Shown: in pieces, positions 1-8,643 of the stretch | Position numbering within the stretch: the first letter of the stretch is position 1 | Layout of the letters: each line of letters opens with the position of its first letter | Assembly: GCA_963839815.1 (NCBI GenBank) | Contig: CAWIWF010000001.1 | Location: 124,001 to 188,000, forward strand | Reading direction: 5' to 3' | Source: JACVRM01 sp963839815 | GTDB taxonomy: Bacteria; Actinomycetota; Thermoleophilia; Gaiellales; Gaiellaceae | Length of the DNA: 64,000 nucleotides | Notes under the pieces: generated by a model | What the model saw: only the letters and a program-made list of their open reading frames with translations | What the model was told of the DNA's origin: nothing | Database searches by the model: none | Position numbers and translations under genes: made by a program

Positions 1-767
1 AGCGTCAGCTCGAGCCGGCGGCCGCGGACGTCGAAGGTCGCGTTCGCGCCGTCGGGGAGGCGCTCCCAGAAGGTCAGGCGCGCGTCCGCGCCTTCGCCGA
101 AGCGGCGCAGGTCCAGGTCGCCGCGCACGTGCTCGTGCAGCTCGGTCGCTGCGGCCGGGACGATCGCCACCGCGCCCGCCGGCAGCGCGGACAGCAGCTC
201 GGCCTTGGCGCGCGCGACGCCGGCGAGCGAGCCGACGAGCTCCAGGTGCACCGGCGCGATGCTGGTGACGACGCCGATCTCGGGCCGCGCGATCCGGCAG
301 AGCGACGCGATCTGCCCGAAGCCGCGCATGGCGAGCTCGAGCACGCAGACCTCCGTGTCCGACTCAAGGCGGCAGAGCGTCAATGGCACACCCAGTTCCG
401 CGTTGTAGCTGGCCTCGGCGGCGACGGTGCGTGCGTGCGGCCGGCAGAGCGCGGCCAGGATGTCCTTTGTGGAGGTCTTGCCGACCGACCCCGTGATGCC
501 GACGACACGCGCGTCGCTGCGGTCGCGCACGGCCGAGCCGATCGCAGCCAGCGCGGCGTGGGCGTCGTCGGGCAGCAGCGCGGCGGCCGCGCCGCGGGCC
601 AGCGCGTGATCGCGGAAGTCCCAGCCGCGGCCGACCGCGACGAACAGGTCGCCCTCCTCGACGCGGCGCGAGTCGATCGTCACGCCCGTGGCCTGGTCGG
701 CCCAACCGGCCCGCACGAGCGTCCCGCCTGCGAGACCCTCGATCTGGTCCAAGGCGACGGAGATCAC
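1..767 (-). CDS. murF: UDP-N-acetylmuramoyl-tripeptide--D-alanyl-D-alanine ligase, 3' part outside window
   Basis: Adds D-Ala-D-Ala to UDP-MurNAc-tripeptide in the cytoplasm, the last soluble step of the peptidoglycan stem peptide. About 255 N-terminal residues are visible. Seen: a MurF N-terminal domain (VTIDSRRVEEGDLFVAV near residue 29) and the Mur ligase P-loop GITGSVGKTSTKD at about 90-102, followed by the central-domain ELAMRGFGQI stretch. The GTG start overlaps the murE stop as GTGA, so translation is probably coupled. The C-terminal part lies beyond base 1. Identity is firm; it is the sixth gene of the dcw operon starting at mraZ. Confidence 0.95.
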   Translation of the reverse strand, partial: MISVALDQIEGLAGGTLVRAGWADQATGVTIDSRRVEEGDLFVAVGRGWDFRDHALARGAAAALLPDDAHAALAAIGSAVRDRSDARVVGITGSVGKTSTKDILAALCRPHARTVAAEASYNAELGVPLTLCRLESDTEVCVLELAMRGFGQIASLCRIARPEIGVVTSIAPVHLELVGSLAGVARAKAELLSALPAGAVAIVPAAATELHEHVRGDLDLRRFGEGADARLTFWERLPDGANATFDVRGRRLELT

Positions 768-2215
768 GCCCAGCTCCCTGCCGCCGCTAGCTGACGCAGG
801 GCCTCGCGCGCGACCTCGCGATCGTCGAACGGAAGGACTCGGCCGCCCATCTCCTGGCCGGTCTCGTGCCCCTTGCCTGCGATCACCACGACGTCGCCCG
901 GCGCCGCGGCGCGGAGCGCCTGCTCGATCGCGGCGCGCCGGTCGAGCTCGACCTCGAGCCCGGCGCTGTCCGCGCGGACTGCCTCGGCGATCGCCGCGGG
1001 GTCCTCGCTCCGCGGGTTGTCCGAGGTGACCATCGCCACGTCGGCGAGCTCGGCGGCGATGCGCCCCATCAGCGGCCGCTTCGCTCGGTCGCGGTCGCCG
1101 CCGGCGCCGAAGACGCACAGGACGCGACCCGCGGCGAGCTCCCGGGCGGTGCGCAGCACGTTGGCGAGCGCCTCCGGCTTGTGGGCGTAGTCGACGACGA
1201 CCGCGAACGGCTGCCCCTCGTCGACCAGCTCGAAGCGCCCGGGCACGCCCTCGACGGCGGCGAGGCCCGCGGCGATCGCCTCGTCACCGACACCCGCGAG
1301 GTGCGACGCGGCCACGGCTGCGAGCGCGTTCTCGAGGTTGAAGCGCCCCGGAAGCGACAGCTCGACGTCGATCCCTGCGGCGCGAAAGCTCGTCCCGCCC
1401 GGCGTCAGCTGCACGCTCTCGGGCCGGATGTCGGCATCCTCCGCGAGCCCGAACGTGAGCAGCGTGCCGCCGCGGAGCTCCTCGGCAAGGTGCCGCCCCC
1501 AGGGATCGTCGAGGTTGACGGCCGCCGGCGGCCTCGGTTCGCGCACGAACAGGTGCCGCTTGGCCGCGAAGTAGTCGTCGAGCGTGCCGTGGAAGTCGAG
1601 ATGGTCGTGGCCGAGATTCGTGAACGCGAGCGCGGCGAAGCGCACGCCGTCGAGCCGGTGCTGCACCGCTCCGTGCGACGTCGCCTCGAGGGCGCAACTG
1701 CGGTCGCCTGCATCGAGCATCGCTCTCAAGGTTCGCTGCAGGTCGACGGATTCCGGCGTCGTCCGCACGGCCGGGACGCGCTCACCGCCGACTCGGGTCT
1801 CGATCGTGCCGACCAGACCGGGGCGGCGGCCGGCCGCCGTGAGGATGCCGTGCAGCAGGAACGCCGTCGTGGTCTTGCCGCTGGTGCCAGTGACGCCGAG
1901 CACGTCGAGCTCGCTGCTCGGGTCGCCGAAGAAGGCGACTGCCGCCGCGGCCATCGCTGCGCGCGCGTCACCGACGACGAGCTGCGGCACCGGCAGCGCG
2001 AGCTCCCGCTCGGCGATCAGCGCCACCGCGCCGCGGCCGACGGCGTCGGCTGCAAAGTCGTGCCCGTCGGCGCTCGACCCGCGGATGCAGGCGAAGAGCG
2101 CACCCGGCCGCACCGCATCGGCGCGATATGCGAGGTCCGCGATCTCGACCGCCAGGTCGCCAGCGACCCGCCGGGGGGCGACCGCCGTCGCGATCTCACG
2201 CAGCGGCCGCGTCAC
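764..2215 (-). CDS. murE: UDP-N-acetylmuramoyl-L-alanyl-D-glutamate--2,6-diaminopimelate ligase
   Basis: Adds the third amino acid to the UDP-MurNAc dipeptide. 483 residues, normal for MurE. P-loop GVTGTSGKTTTAF at about 112-124, the DYAHKPEAL segment and, near the C-terminus, DNPR, the motif that marks meso-diaminopimelate (not lysine) specificity; the cell wall is therefore predicted to be m-DAP type. The frame is open farther upstream, but the extra N-terminus is low-complexity Arg/Ser, so the GTG giving VTRPLREIATAV was chosen. Lies 116 bases after ftsI and overlaps murF by four bases. Confidence 0.95.
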   Translation of the reverse strand: MTRPLREIATAVAPRRVAGDLAVEIADLAYRADAVRPGALFACIRGSSADGHDFAADAVGRGAVALIAERELALPVPQLVVGDARAAMAAAAVAFFGDPSSELDVLGVTGTSGKTTTAFLLHGILTAAGRRPGLVGTIETRVGGERVPAVRTTPESVDLQRTLRAMLDAGDRSCALEATSHGAVQHRLDGVRFAALAFTNLGHDHLDFHGTLDDYFAAKRHLFVREPRPPAAVNLDDPWGRHLAEELRGGTLLTFGLAEDADIRPESVQLTPGGTSFRAAGIDVELSLPGRFNLENALAAVAASHLAGVGDEAIAAGLAAVEGVPGRFELVDEGQPFAVVVDYAHKPEALANVLRTARELAAGRVLCVFGAGGDRDRAKRPLMGRIAAELADVAMVTSDNPRSEDPAAIAEAVRADSAGLEVELDRRAAIEQALRAAAPGDVVVIAGKGHETGQEMGGRVLPFDDREVAREALRQLAAAGSWA

Positions 2216-2331
2216 ACCGCCCCCAGTCCGTCGCCGCGAGCGAGACTCTATGCCGCCGCAGGTGCTCGCTGCCATGTCCACACCCGTTGATGCGCCGACC
2301 TTAGCGAGCCGTGCAGCGGGCGCCCGGAGCT

Positions 2332-3993
2332 CTAGGCGTCGGGCGCGATGCCCAGGTAGGGCAGGGCGAAGCGGGCGATGTCGGCGAACACCGGCGCTGC
2401 CACCGTGCCGCCGTAGATGTTCCCGCGCGGCTCGTCGACCGAGACGAGGATGACCAGACGCGGTTTGCTCGCCGGGACGACGCCCGCGAACGAGGCGACG
2501 TAGTCCGTGCGCGAGTAACCGTTGTCCTCGGGCTTGGCGGCCGTCCCCGTCTTGCCGGCGACCTGGTAGCCGGGCACGGCAGCCTTGGCCCCGCTGCCGC
2601 GGAGAACCACCCCGCGCAACATGTCCAACAGCTGCCGCGCGACCCGTTTGGAGACGACCCGCCGCCGCTCGGCCTCCACCGGCCGGCGGCCCTCGACCTG
2701 GATCGCCAGCCGCGGCTGGATCCAGACGCCCTTGTTGGCGACGGCGCCGTAGGCGGCCGCCATCTGCACCGCCGTGACGCCGATGCCGTGCCCGATCGGG
2801 ATGTTGCCGATCGACGACCCCGACCATTTGGGCTCGGCGGCGACGAGTCCCCGGGTCTCGCCCGGGAAATCGATCCCGGTGCTGCGCCCGAAGCCGAAGC
2901 GGTCGATCCACCGCGAGAGTCGTTTCTGCCCGAGTTGCAGCGCCAGCGTGACAGCGCCGACGTTGGAGGATTCGGCAACGATGTCGGCGACGCTCATCTG
3001 CCGCGGCTCGTCCCGCTCGTCCTCGGAGATGACCCGGTCGGCGACCTCGATCTCCGGTTGCAGGAAGTACGAGCTCGTCGGGCTGACGATCCCCTCCGCG
3101 AGCGCCGCACCGATGGTGACGATCTTGAACGTGGAGCCCGGCTCGTACGTGTCGGTGACGGCCCGGTTGCGGCTGACGTCGGGGGAGGTCGTGCCGAAGC
3201 GGTTGGCGTCGAACCGAGGTGCGTTGGCCATCGCGAGGACGGTGCCGTGCCGCGGGTCGAGGACAACGGCGGTCGCGCTGGTCGCACGCCACTTGCGCAC
3301 CGCGCGCGCGAGCACCTCCTCGGTGTTCGCCTGGATGAGGCGATCGATCGAGAGGGTGACGTTCCTCCCTTCGCGCGGGGCGACCGAGCGGACGACGTCG
3401 ACGGCCCGGCCGGTCGGATCCCTGACGATGGTCTGCGCGCCCGGCTTCCCCGCCAGGATTCGGTCGTACTGCTGCTCGATCCCTGCGAGGCCCTCGTTGT
3501 CGACACCGGCGTAGCCGACGACGTGGCCCCCGACTGCGCGCTGCGGGTAGTCACGCCGCTCCTCGGGGTAGAAGCCCAGGCCTGCCAGGCGCCGGCGCTT
3601 GAGGGCGGCCGCGGCCGCCGGGTCTGCCTGGCGGTCGACGAATACGAAGCGGCTGCTGCGGTTCGCGAGCGATCGCATCAGCTCGTTCGGATCCGCTCCC
3701 AGCGTCTTGCCTGCGGCGAGCGCCACCTTCCACGGGTCGTGGATGCGCCGCGGATCGGCATAGACGGTCGTGGCCTGTGTCCCCATGGCGAGCGGCACGC
3801 CCGAGCGGTCGAGGATGGCACCGCGGCCCGCGGGCAGCGAGACGGTTGCATGGTGCTGGGTCGCGGCGAGCCGCTCCAGCGAGGGCGCCCGGACGGCCTG
3901 CAGCCAGACGGCCCGTCCGAAGAGCGCCGCGACCGCGACGGCGACGACGAGCAGCAGCAGGCGGATGCGCCGGTTCGACTGCTTCGCGGTCAC
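2332..3993 (-). CDS. ftsI: Peptidoglycan D,D-transpeptidase FtsI / class B penicillin-binding protein
   Basis: Septal peptide cross-linking enzyme anchored in the inner membrane. 553 residues: N-terminal transmembrane helix about 11-28, PBP dimerisation domain about 50-215, transpeptidase domain from about 235. Catalytic motifs seen in order: STFK (287-290, nucleophile Ser), SSN (342-344) and KTGT (481-484). No C-terminal PASTA repeats are present, unlike many Gram-positive class B PBPs and PknB partners. GTG start overlaps the ftsL stop as GTGA. The long frame upstream of this GTG runs antisense-of-nothing through ftsL and was not used. Confidence 0.95.
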   Translation of the reverse strand: MTAKQSNRRIRLLLLVVAVAVAALFGRAVWLQAVRAPSLERLAATQHHATVSLPAGRGAILDRSGVPLAMGTQATTVYADPRRIHDPWKVALAAGKTLGADPNELMRSLANRSSRFVFVDRQADPAAAAALKRRRLAGLGFYPEERRDYPQRAVGGHVVGYAGVDNEGLAGIEQQYDRILAGKPGAQTIVRDPTGRAVDVVRSVAPREGRNVTLSIDRLIQANTEEVLARAVRKWRATSATAVVLDPRHGTVLAMANAPRFDANRFGTTSPDVSRNRAVTDTYEPGSTFKIVTIGAALAEGIVSPTSSYFLQPEIEVADRVISEDERDEPRQMSVADIVAESSNVGAVTLALQLGQKRLSRWIDRFGFGRSTGIDFPGETRGLVAAEPKWSGSSIGNIPIGHGIGVTAVQMAAAYGAVANKGVWIQPRLAIQVEGRRPVEAERRRVVSKRVARQLLDMLRGVVLRGSGAKAAVPGYQVAGKTGTAAKPEDNGYSRTDYVASFAGVVPASKPRLVILVSVDEPRGNIYGGTVAAPVFADIARFALPYLGIAPDA

Positions 3994-4367
3994 CGCGTGT
4001 CTCGGCCGAGCTCCACGAACCTGATCTCGGACGAGTCGACCGCTCGGTATCCGAGCGCGGCCGCCTCGGCGCGAATGCGCACCGGCGCAGCGTCGAGCGC
4101 GGCTCGGGCCGCGATCTCCGCATTCCCGGCCTGCAGGCGCGCGCGCTCGGCGCCGCGCTCGTCGAGGGTGAGGTTCAGGCGCAGGACGGCCACGTTGAGC
4201 GCCACGACCCCCGCGAGCAGGGCGGCGAGCAGCGCGATCCACACCACGCTGCCGGCGAGCCGGAACCGCGGCGCCCGGCGCGGCTTCGCGCGGGGCCGGC
4301 GCGGGCGCGCCGCCGGCAACGGCAGCGCGGGCGCGTGGGCGCCGACACGTGCGGCGTCGACGGCCAC
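3990..4367 (-). CDS. ftsL: FtsL-like cell division protein
   Basis: 125 residues with a proline/arginine-rich cytoplasmic tail (about 1-33), one transmembrane helix (about 36-56, VVWIALLAALLAGVVAL) and a short periplasmic coiled coil rich in Leu/Glu/Arg. FtsL family proteins diverge strongly, so the assignment rests on size, topology and its position between rsmH and ftsI, where FtsL is found in most dcw clusters. It would act with FtsB/FtsQ to activate FtsWI. The stop codon overlaps the ftsI start; the start lies directly against the rsmH stop. Confidence 0.85.
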   Translation of the reverse strand: MAVDAARVGAHAPALPLPAARPRRPRAKPRRAPRFRLAGSVVWIALLAALLAGVVALNVAVLRLNLTLDERGAERARLQAGNAEIAARAALDAAPVRIRAEAAALGYRAVDSSEIRFVELGRDTR

Positions 4368-5324
4368 CTAGGCCTTCACCGCCGCGCGCAGCCGGGCGGA
4401 GCCGGCGCGCGGGTTGAGGGCGATCTCCTCCGCCGACGGCCGGACGGCTCGGCGGGTCAGCGGGCGCAGCTCCGGTTCGCGCCCGCAGGCGCAGACGGGG
4501 AAGTCGGGCGGGCACACGCACCCACGGGAGAGGTCGCGGATGAAGTGCTTGACGAGCCGGTCCTCCAGTGAGTGGAAGCTGATCACCGCGAGGCGGCCAC
4601 CGGGGCGCAGCATGTCGACCGCGGCGGGCAGGGCCTCCTCCAGCTCGCCCAGCTCGTCGTTGACGGCGATCCGCAGCGCCTGGAAGACGCGCTTCGCGGG
4701 GTGCCCGTCGCCGAAGCGGGCTGGTGCCGGGATCGCGTTCTTGATCGTCTCGACCAGCTCGCCTGTGCGCTCGAACGGCTGCTGCTTGCGACGGCGGCCG
4801 ATGGCACGCGCGATCTGGCGCGCGTAGCGCTCCTCGCCGTAGGAGCGAAAGATCCGCGTGAGTTCGCGCTCGCTCGCCTCGTTGACGAGGTCGGCGGCAC
4901 TCTCCTCACCGTGGGTGTCCATGCGCATGTCGAGCGGGGCGTCGGTTGCGTACGAGAAACCGCGCTCGGGCCGGTCGAGTTGCATGCTCGAGACGCCGAG
5001 ATCCAGCAGGATCGCGTCCGCCTGGACGCCGTTGTCCGCGAGCTGGCCCAGGATCACGGACGCCTCGCCGCGCAGGAAGCGCGCCTGCACGCCGGCGGTG
5101 CGGCGGAAGCGCTCGAAGTAGGGGCGGACGGTCGGGTCGCGGTCGATCGCGATGAAGCGGCCGCGGCCGCGGAGGCTGCCCGCGAGCACGGCGGCGTGGC
5201 CGCCGGCGCCGAAGGTGGCGTCGACGACCGTCTCACCGGGCTGCACCGCCAGGAGGTCGCGGACCTCCTCGGCGAGCACCGGGACGTGGTCAGCTCCGTT
5301 GTGATGCAAGACGCTCGGCAACAT
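4368..5324 (-). CDS. rsmH: 16S rRNA (cytosine(1402)-N(4))-methyltransferase RsmH
   Basis: SAM-dependent methylation of C1402 of 16S rRNA. 318 residues from the ATG giving MLPSVLHHNGADHVPVL, chosen because it has a strong GGGAGG ribosome site and the family's HVPVL(A/L)EEV opening. SAM-binding motif DATFGAGGHAAVL about 33-45, LDLGVSSMQLDRPERGFSY about 107-125 and the C-terminal SFHSLEDRLVKHF are all typical. Starts 35 bases inside the 3' end of mraZ, as in many dcw clusters. Confidence 0.97.
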   Translation of the reverse strand: MLPSVLHHNGADHVPVLAEEVRDLLAVQPGETVVDATFGAGGHAAVLAGSLRGRGRFIAIDRDPTVRPYFERFRRTAGVQARFLRGEASVILGQLADNGVQADAILLDLGVSSMQLDRPERGFSYATDAPLDMRMDTHGEESAADLVNEASERELTRIFRSYGEERYARQIARAIGRRRKQQPFERTGELVETIKNAIPAPARFGDGHPAKRVFQALRIAVNDELGELEEALPAAVDMLRPGGRLAVISFHSLEDRLVKHFIRDLSRGCVCPPDFPVCACGREPELRPLTRRAVRPSAEEIALNPRAGSARLRAAVKA

Positions 5325-5724
5325 GCTCCGCCCTCCCTTCGAACTCGTCTCGCTGCTTGCGCCATGCCTCGCGATCCCAGATCTCGAGGCGGTTCCGCAC
5401 CCCCGCGACGACGACGTCCCGTCCCAGCTGGCCGTAGCGGACAAGCGACGGCGGGATCATCACGCGTCCCTGCTTGTCGAGGTCGGCCTCCGTGGCGCCG
5501 GAGTAGAAGTAGCGCTCCAGCTCACGGGCCTCACGGCTGAACGGATCGAGCTCCGAGAGCCGCCGCTGCACCATCTCGTGCCAGTCGCCGCGCGGAAAGA
5601 CGTAGAGGCAGGCGTCGAGACCGCGCGTAACGACGACGCCGTCGCCGAATGAGTCTCGGAAGCGGGCCGGCAGCGTGAGGCGGTTCTTGTCATCGACTGT
5701 GTGCTCGTACTCGCCTAGCAGCAT
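5290..5724 (-). CDS. mraZ: Transcriptional regulator MraZ
   Basis: 144 residues, standard length, with two SpoVT/AbrB-type half domains: DDKNRLTLPARFR about 11-23 and DKQGRVMIPPSLVRYG about 83-98. MraZ forms rings that bind repeated boxes upstream of its own gene and represses the dcw operon. First gene of the operon rsmH-ftsL-ftsI-murE-murF. Three 10-base spaced boxes are present immediately upstream, so autoregulation is directly supported by sequence. Confidence 0.97.
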   Translation of the reverse strand: MLLGEYEHTVDDKNRLTLPARFRDSFGDGVVVTRGLDACLYVFPRGDWHEMVQRRLSELDPFSREARELERYFYSGATEADLDKQGRVMIPPSLVRYGQLGRDVVVAGVRNRLEIWDREAWRKQRDEFEGRAEHVAERLASQRS

Positions 5725-5749
5725 CTCTGGGGGCTCTCTCTTCGCCGCG

Positions 5750-5779
5750 TGTGCCCCACTTTAAACCACATTCCCCCAC
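5750..5779 (-). promoter_or_regulatory. MraZ operator boxes, three direct repeats
   Basis: Read on the minus strand, three consecutive 10-base units begin with GTGG: GTGGGGGAAT, GTGGTTTAAA and GTGGGGCACA. The 10-base spacing (one helical turn) of GTGG/TGGG boxes just ahead of mraZ is the known MraZ recognition pattern. The boxes end 25 bases before the mraZ ATG. Confidence 0.85.
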
Positions 5780-5786
5780 TCCGCAA
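5758..5786 (-). promoter_or_regulatory. Probable dcw operon promoter
   Basis: Minus strand: TTGCGG (5786-5781) as -35 and TAAAGT (5763-5758) as -10, separated by 17 bases. The match to sigma-70 consensus is moderate, but the spacing is ideal and the MraZ boxes overlap the spacer and -10, which fits repression by occlusion. The transcript would start about 25-30 bases before the mraZ ATG. Confidence 0.5.
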
Positions 5787-5807
5787 CACCTGTGGTCCAC
5801 GCGGTCG

Positions 5808-6629
5808 TTACATGGCCGGCCTCGTCACGTGGACGCCCCGCCCCGTGATCGCACCTGCGCCGCACGCGGCCGCGACGCCGAGCGCCCGCTCGATCGGCTC
5901 TCCGCGCCCGAGTGCCCAGGTCAGTCCGGCCGCGAAGCAGTCGCCGGCACCGTACGAGTCGACCGCCGGTCCGGGCAGCGGGGCCGCCTCGTACGTGCCG
6001 CTCTCACCGCTCGCGCGGCGGTAGGCGCCCCCGGCCGGGCCCGCGGTGGTCACCACGAGATCCGGAGGCGGGACGAGGTCGCCCCGCTCGTAGCGCTCCC
6101 CCGCGTCGCTCCCGCTGTGCACGAGCGCATCCAGCCGGACGCCGGCCGCAGCAAGCGTGGGCAGCTCGCGCGCGGTCGCGACGAGGATGCGCGCACGCCG
6201 GGCCTGGCGTACCGCGCCGGGGTCGCGCGCCGTCAGGTAGACGGCGTCGGCGTCGTCCAGCTCGGCCCAGGGCAGCTCGTCGTCGCCGACCGGTGTCAGC
6301 TTGGGACCGAGCAGCGTGATCGTGCGCTCGGCTCGCGCGTCGGTGAACGTGAAGCCGCGGCGCTGCGGCTCCGGCCGCCAGGCCGCGAGGACGCGGACAC
6401 CGCGGGCATCGAGCTCGTCGGCGGCCCGACGTCCCCACGTGTCGTCTCCGAGCGCGGTGTAGAGCGCCGCGGCTCCCTCGAGCGCCGCGAGCTGCAGCGC
6501 CGCCACGGCTCCTCCACCCCCCGCCTGCTGCCAGGACTCGCTCGCCTGCACGATCGCGCCCGGCTCGGGCAGGCGCTCCACCCGTGCGAACTCGATCCAC
6601 TCGACATGCCCGACGACGGCGACGCGCAC
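5808..6629 (-). CDS. PfkB-family carbohydrate kinase
   Basis: 273 residues in the ribokinase/PfkB fold. Seen: VRVAVVGHVEW opening, the GGGG-containing substrate loop about 36-40, and near the C-terminus the PfkB signature DSYGAGDCFAAGL, whose Asp in GAGD is the catalytic base. Start set at the GTG with GGGAG about nine bases upstream; an in-frame GTG at 6695 would add 22 unconserved residues. Substrate (sugar or nucleoside) cannot be told from sequence. Lies on the same strand upstream of the mraZ promoter and is probably a separate unit. Confidence 0.88.
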   Translation of the reverse strand: MRVAVVGHVEWIEFARVERLPEPGAIVQASESWQQAGGGGAVAALQLAALEGAAALYTALGDDTWGRRAADELDARGVRVLAAWRPEPQRRGFTFTDARAERTITLLGPKLTPVGDDELPWAELDDADAVYLTARDPGAVRQARRARILVATARELPTLAAAGVRLDALVHSGSDAGERYERGDLVPPPDLVVTTAGPAGGAYRRASGESGTYEAAPLPGPAVDSYGAGDCFAAGLTWALGRGEPIERALGVAAACGAGAITGRGVHVTRPAM

Positions 6630-6882
6630 GGCCGGAGTCTCCCAGGGCGGCGCCTCGCCCCGCGCCACGGCACGCTCTCGGCACCCTTCGGTCACACCTG
6701 CGTGCGCCCGCCGCCGATACGCTCATCCCGGGGAGGAGGAGCGGCGGCCCCCCGGAGCCCCGGGCTCGGGACAGGTCTGGAGCGGACATGTCCGTCCGCG
6801 AGTCGTTCGCCGCGAGCGGCCAGTGCGGGGTCTCGCTCACACGATCTCACGGGGTGCGCCCGGCAGCCGTTACAGCCGGGTG

Positions 6883-7362
6883 ATGCAATCTGCAGCAGTG
6901 CGGGCAATACCACCGTTCGAGCGCTTCTACGCGGAGCACCGCGAGGCCGTGTTCGGCTTCCTCGTGCGCCGGCTCGGCCGCGGGCCCGCCGAGGACGCGT
7001 TCCAGGAGACGTTCCTGCGCGCGTTGCGGAATTACGGCGCCCTGCGCCACGGCGAGCACCTGCGCGCCTGGGTCCTTACGATCGCGACGCGCGTGGTGGT
7101 CGACGAGCACCGGCGCTCGCAGCGCCGGCCGCGAACCGCCGAGGTCCCCGATCTCGAGTCCGTCGACGAGCCGCCGACGTACGAGGAGCTGCGCGAGCTC
7201 ACCGACGGGCTGCCGCCCAAGGAGCGGGCCGCGGTCGTGCTCCGCTACGGCTATGACCTCGACTACGGCCAGATCGGCGACGCCCTCGGCTCCAGCGCCG
7301 AGGCGGCGCGCCAGGCCGCGTCGTCGGGCGTGCGCCGCATTCGCCGAAAGGAGATTCGATGA
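6883..7362 (+). CDS. ECF-type RNA polymerase sigma factor
   Basis: 159 residues with region 2 (FERFYAEHREAVFGFLVRRL, AFQETFLRALRNY) and region 4 (LPPKERAAVVLRYGYDLDYG followed by a helix-turn-helix with SSAEAARQAAS). Start taken at ATG 6883 because region 2 begins about 12 residues later; a GTG lies directly before it and a longer opening at 6823 looks unconserved. The last codons overlap the next gene as ATGA, so the sigma factor and the DNA-repair methyltransferase are made from one transcript. No anti-sigma gene is adjacent. Confidence 0.9.
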   Translation: MQSAAVRAIPPFERFYAEHREAVFGFLVRRLGRGPAEDAFQETFLRALRNYGALRHGEHLRAWVLTIATRVVVDEHRRSQRRPRTAEVPDLESVDEPPTYEELRELTDGLPPKERAAVVLRYGYDLDYGQIGDALGSSAEAARQAASSGVRRIRRKEIR

Positions 7363-7937
7363 CCGTGCCGGCCACCGTCGACCGGCGGTTTCGCGAGCGC
7401 GCAGCCGCCGAGCGACTACTCGACGTCGCCTACGACCTCACCGACTCGCCGCTCGGGCGGCTGCTCCTCGCTCGGACCGAGACCGGTGTCTGCCGCATCT
7501 CCTTCGATCCTGAGCCGGACCGGCTGGAGGACGAGCTCGCGCGGACGTTCGGCGCCCGGCTGCTCCGCGTCGCGCGACCGCTCGACGACGCACGCCGCCA
7601 GCTCGACGAGTACTTCTCGGGGCGGCGCGAGCGCTTCGAGTTGCAGGTCGACCTGCAGCCGGCCCGCGACTTCAGCCGCCGTATCCTGGAAGAGCTCGCA
7701 CGCGTGCCCTTCGGGCAGACGACGACCTACGGGTCGCTCGCACAGCGTGCCGGGCGGCCGGCGGCGGCCCGCGCAGTCGGGACGGTGATGAACCGCAATC
7801 CGGTGCCGATCGTCCTCCCCTGCCACCGGGTCGTCGGCTCGACCGGCTCGCTGGTCGGCTATGCCGGCGGCCTCGACCGCAAGCGCAGCCTGCTCGAGCT
7901 CGAGGGAGGCGCGCAGCTCGAGCTCGGCCGGCGGTGA
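7359..7937 (+). CDS. ogt: Methylated-DNA--[protein]-cysteine S-methyltransferase
   Basis: Repairs O6-alkylguanine by irreversible transfer of the alkyl group to its own cysteine. 192 residues: N-terminal Ogt-type domain about 20-100 and the DNA-binding/active-site domain about 103-185 with PCHRVVG (acceptor Cys155), the arginine-finger region RAVGTVMNRNP and the Asn hinge. Overlaps the upstream sigma factor by four bases, which suggests the sigma factor controls an alkylation response including its own operon; that link is inference. Confidence 0.95.
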   Translation: MTVPATVDRRFRERAAAERLLDVAYDLTDSPLGRLLLARTETGVCRISFDPEPDRLEDELARTFGARLLRVARPLDDARRQLDEYFSGRRERFELQVDLQPARDFSRRILEELARVPFGQTTTYGSLAQRAGRPAAARAVGTVMNRNPVPIVLPCHRVVGSTGSLVGYAGGLDRKRSLLELEGGAQLELGRR

Positions 7938-7968
7938 GCTCCGGCGGGAGCCCACCGCCCGGCCCGGG

Positions 7969-8574
7969 CTAGCGTCCGTTCAGGCGCTCGACGCCGTCGA
8001 GCAGCAGCCAGTTTCCGCGCAGTGCGTCCTCGGCGGCGGAGACGAGCGCGTCGTCCGTTGCCTCGTCGCGGGGCGCCTCGGCGAGCAGCTCCCGCGCGCG
8101 GGTCGCGTGCTCGTGATCGCGCTCCGCGTGGACCTCGAAGTAGGCGAGCGCCGGCGCGTCCGGCCGGTAGCCGTAATGCGCCAGCAAACCGCGCAGCTTG
8201 GTCTCGGCGATCGCCGGCTGCGCCGACTCGAGCGCGTAGAGCACCGCCGTCGCCTCGAGCGAGTCCGCACGCGCCCAGCTGGCTGCGCACACTGCCGTCT
8301 CCTCCACCGGCTCTGCCGGGTCGGCGCCGAGGCTGGCCGTCCACGCGTCCCACAGCGTCACGTGGGCCGCCTCCTCGGCTGCGTGGCCGTCGTCGCCGAG
8401 CGCGGCGCCGGCGCGGGCAGCCTTGGCCAGCGCAGCAACCGCGTGCCGGTACTGGCCGCCGTAGGTCTGCAGCTCACTCCGGGTCAGGGCGCCGGCGTCC
8501 CAGCGCTCGTAGAAGGGATGCCGCAGGACGTTCCAGCGCTCCTGCGACTTGTGGATCCGCTCGATCAGCTGCAC
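7969..8574 (-). CDS. TenA/PqqC/CADD-like heme-oxygenase-fold oxidase
   Basis: 201 residues, mostly helical. Conserved-looking metal ligands occur as E in AAEEAAHVTLWDAW and the C-terminal YFEVHAERDHEHATR, the pattern of heme-oxygenase-like diiron proteins (CADD, PqqC-like). Such proteins oxidise small substrates, for example in p-aminobenzoate or quinone cofactor formation; which one applies here is unknown. GTG start with GAGAGGAG six bases upstream. No thiamine or PQQ genes are nearby, so TenA or PqqC proper is unlikely. Confidence 0.75.
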   Translation of the reverse strand: MQLIERIHKSQERWNVLRHPFYERWDAGALTRSELQTYGGQYRHAVAALAKAARAGAALGDDGHAAEEAAHVTLWDAWTASLGADPAEPVEETAVCAASWARADSLEATAVLYALESAQPAIAETKLRGLLAHYGYRPDAPALAYFEVHAERDHEHATRARELLAEAPRDEATDDALVSAAEDALRGNWLLLDGVERLNGR

Positions 8575-8643
8575 CGCGTGCTCCTCTCCACACAGGGACG
8601 AATGCGGCGAACCCTACCGAGGCGGCGTGTGGACGTCCGGGAC

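Noticed and set aside
2216..2290. Longer murE N-terminus
   Set aside because: The added residues (Ser/Arg/Gly-rich) have no counterpart in MurE and no good ribosome site was seen.
6783..6794. CGGACATGTCCG palindrome, also GGACATGTCC at 57919-57928
   Set aside because: Short GC-rich dyad expected by chance at this composition; no consistent position relative to gene starts.
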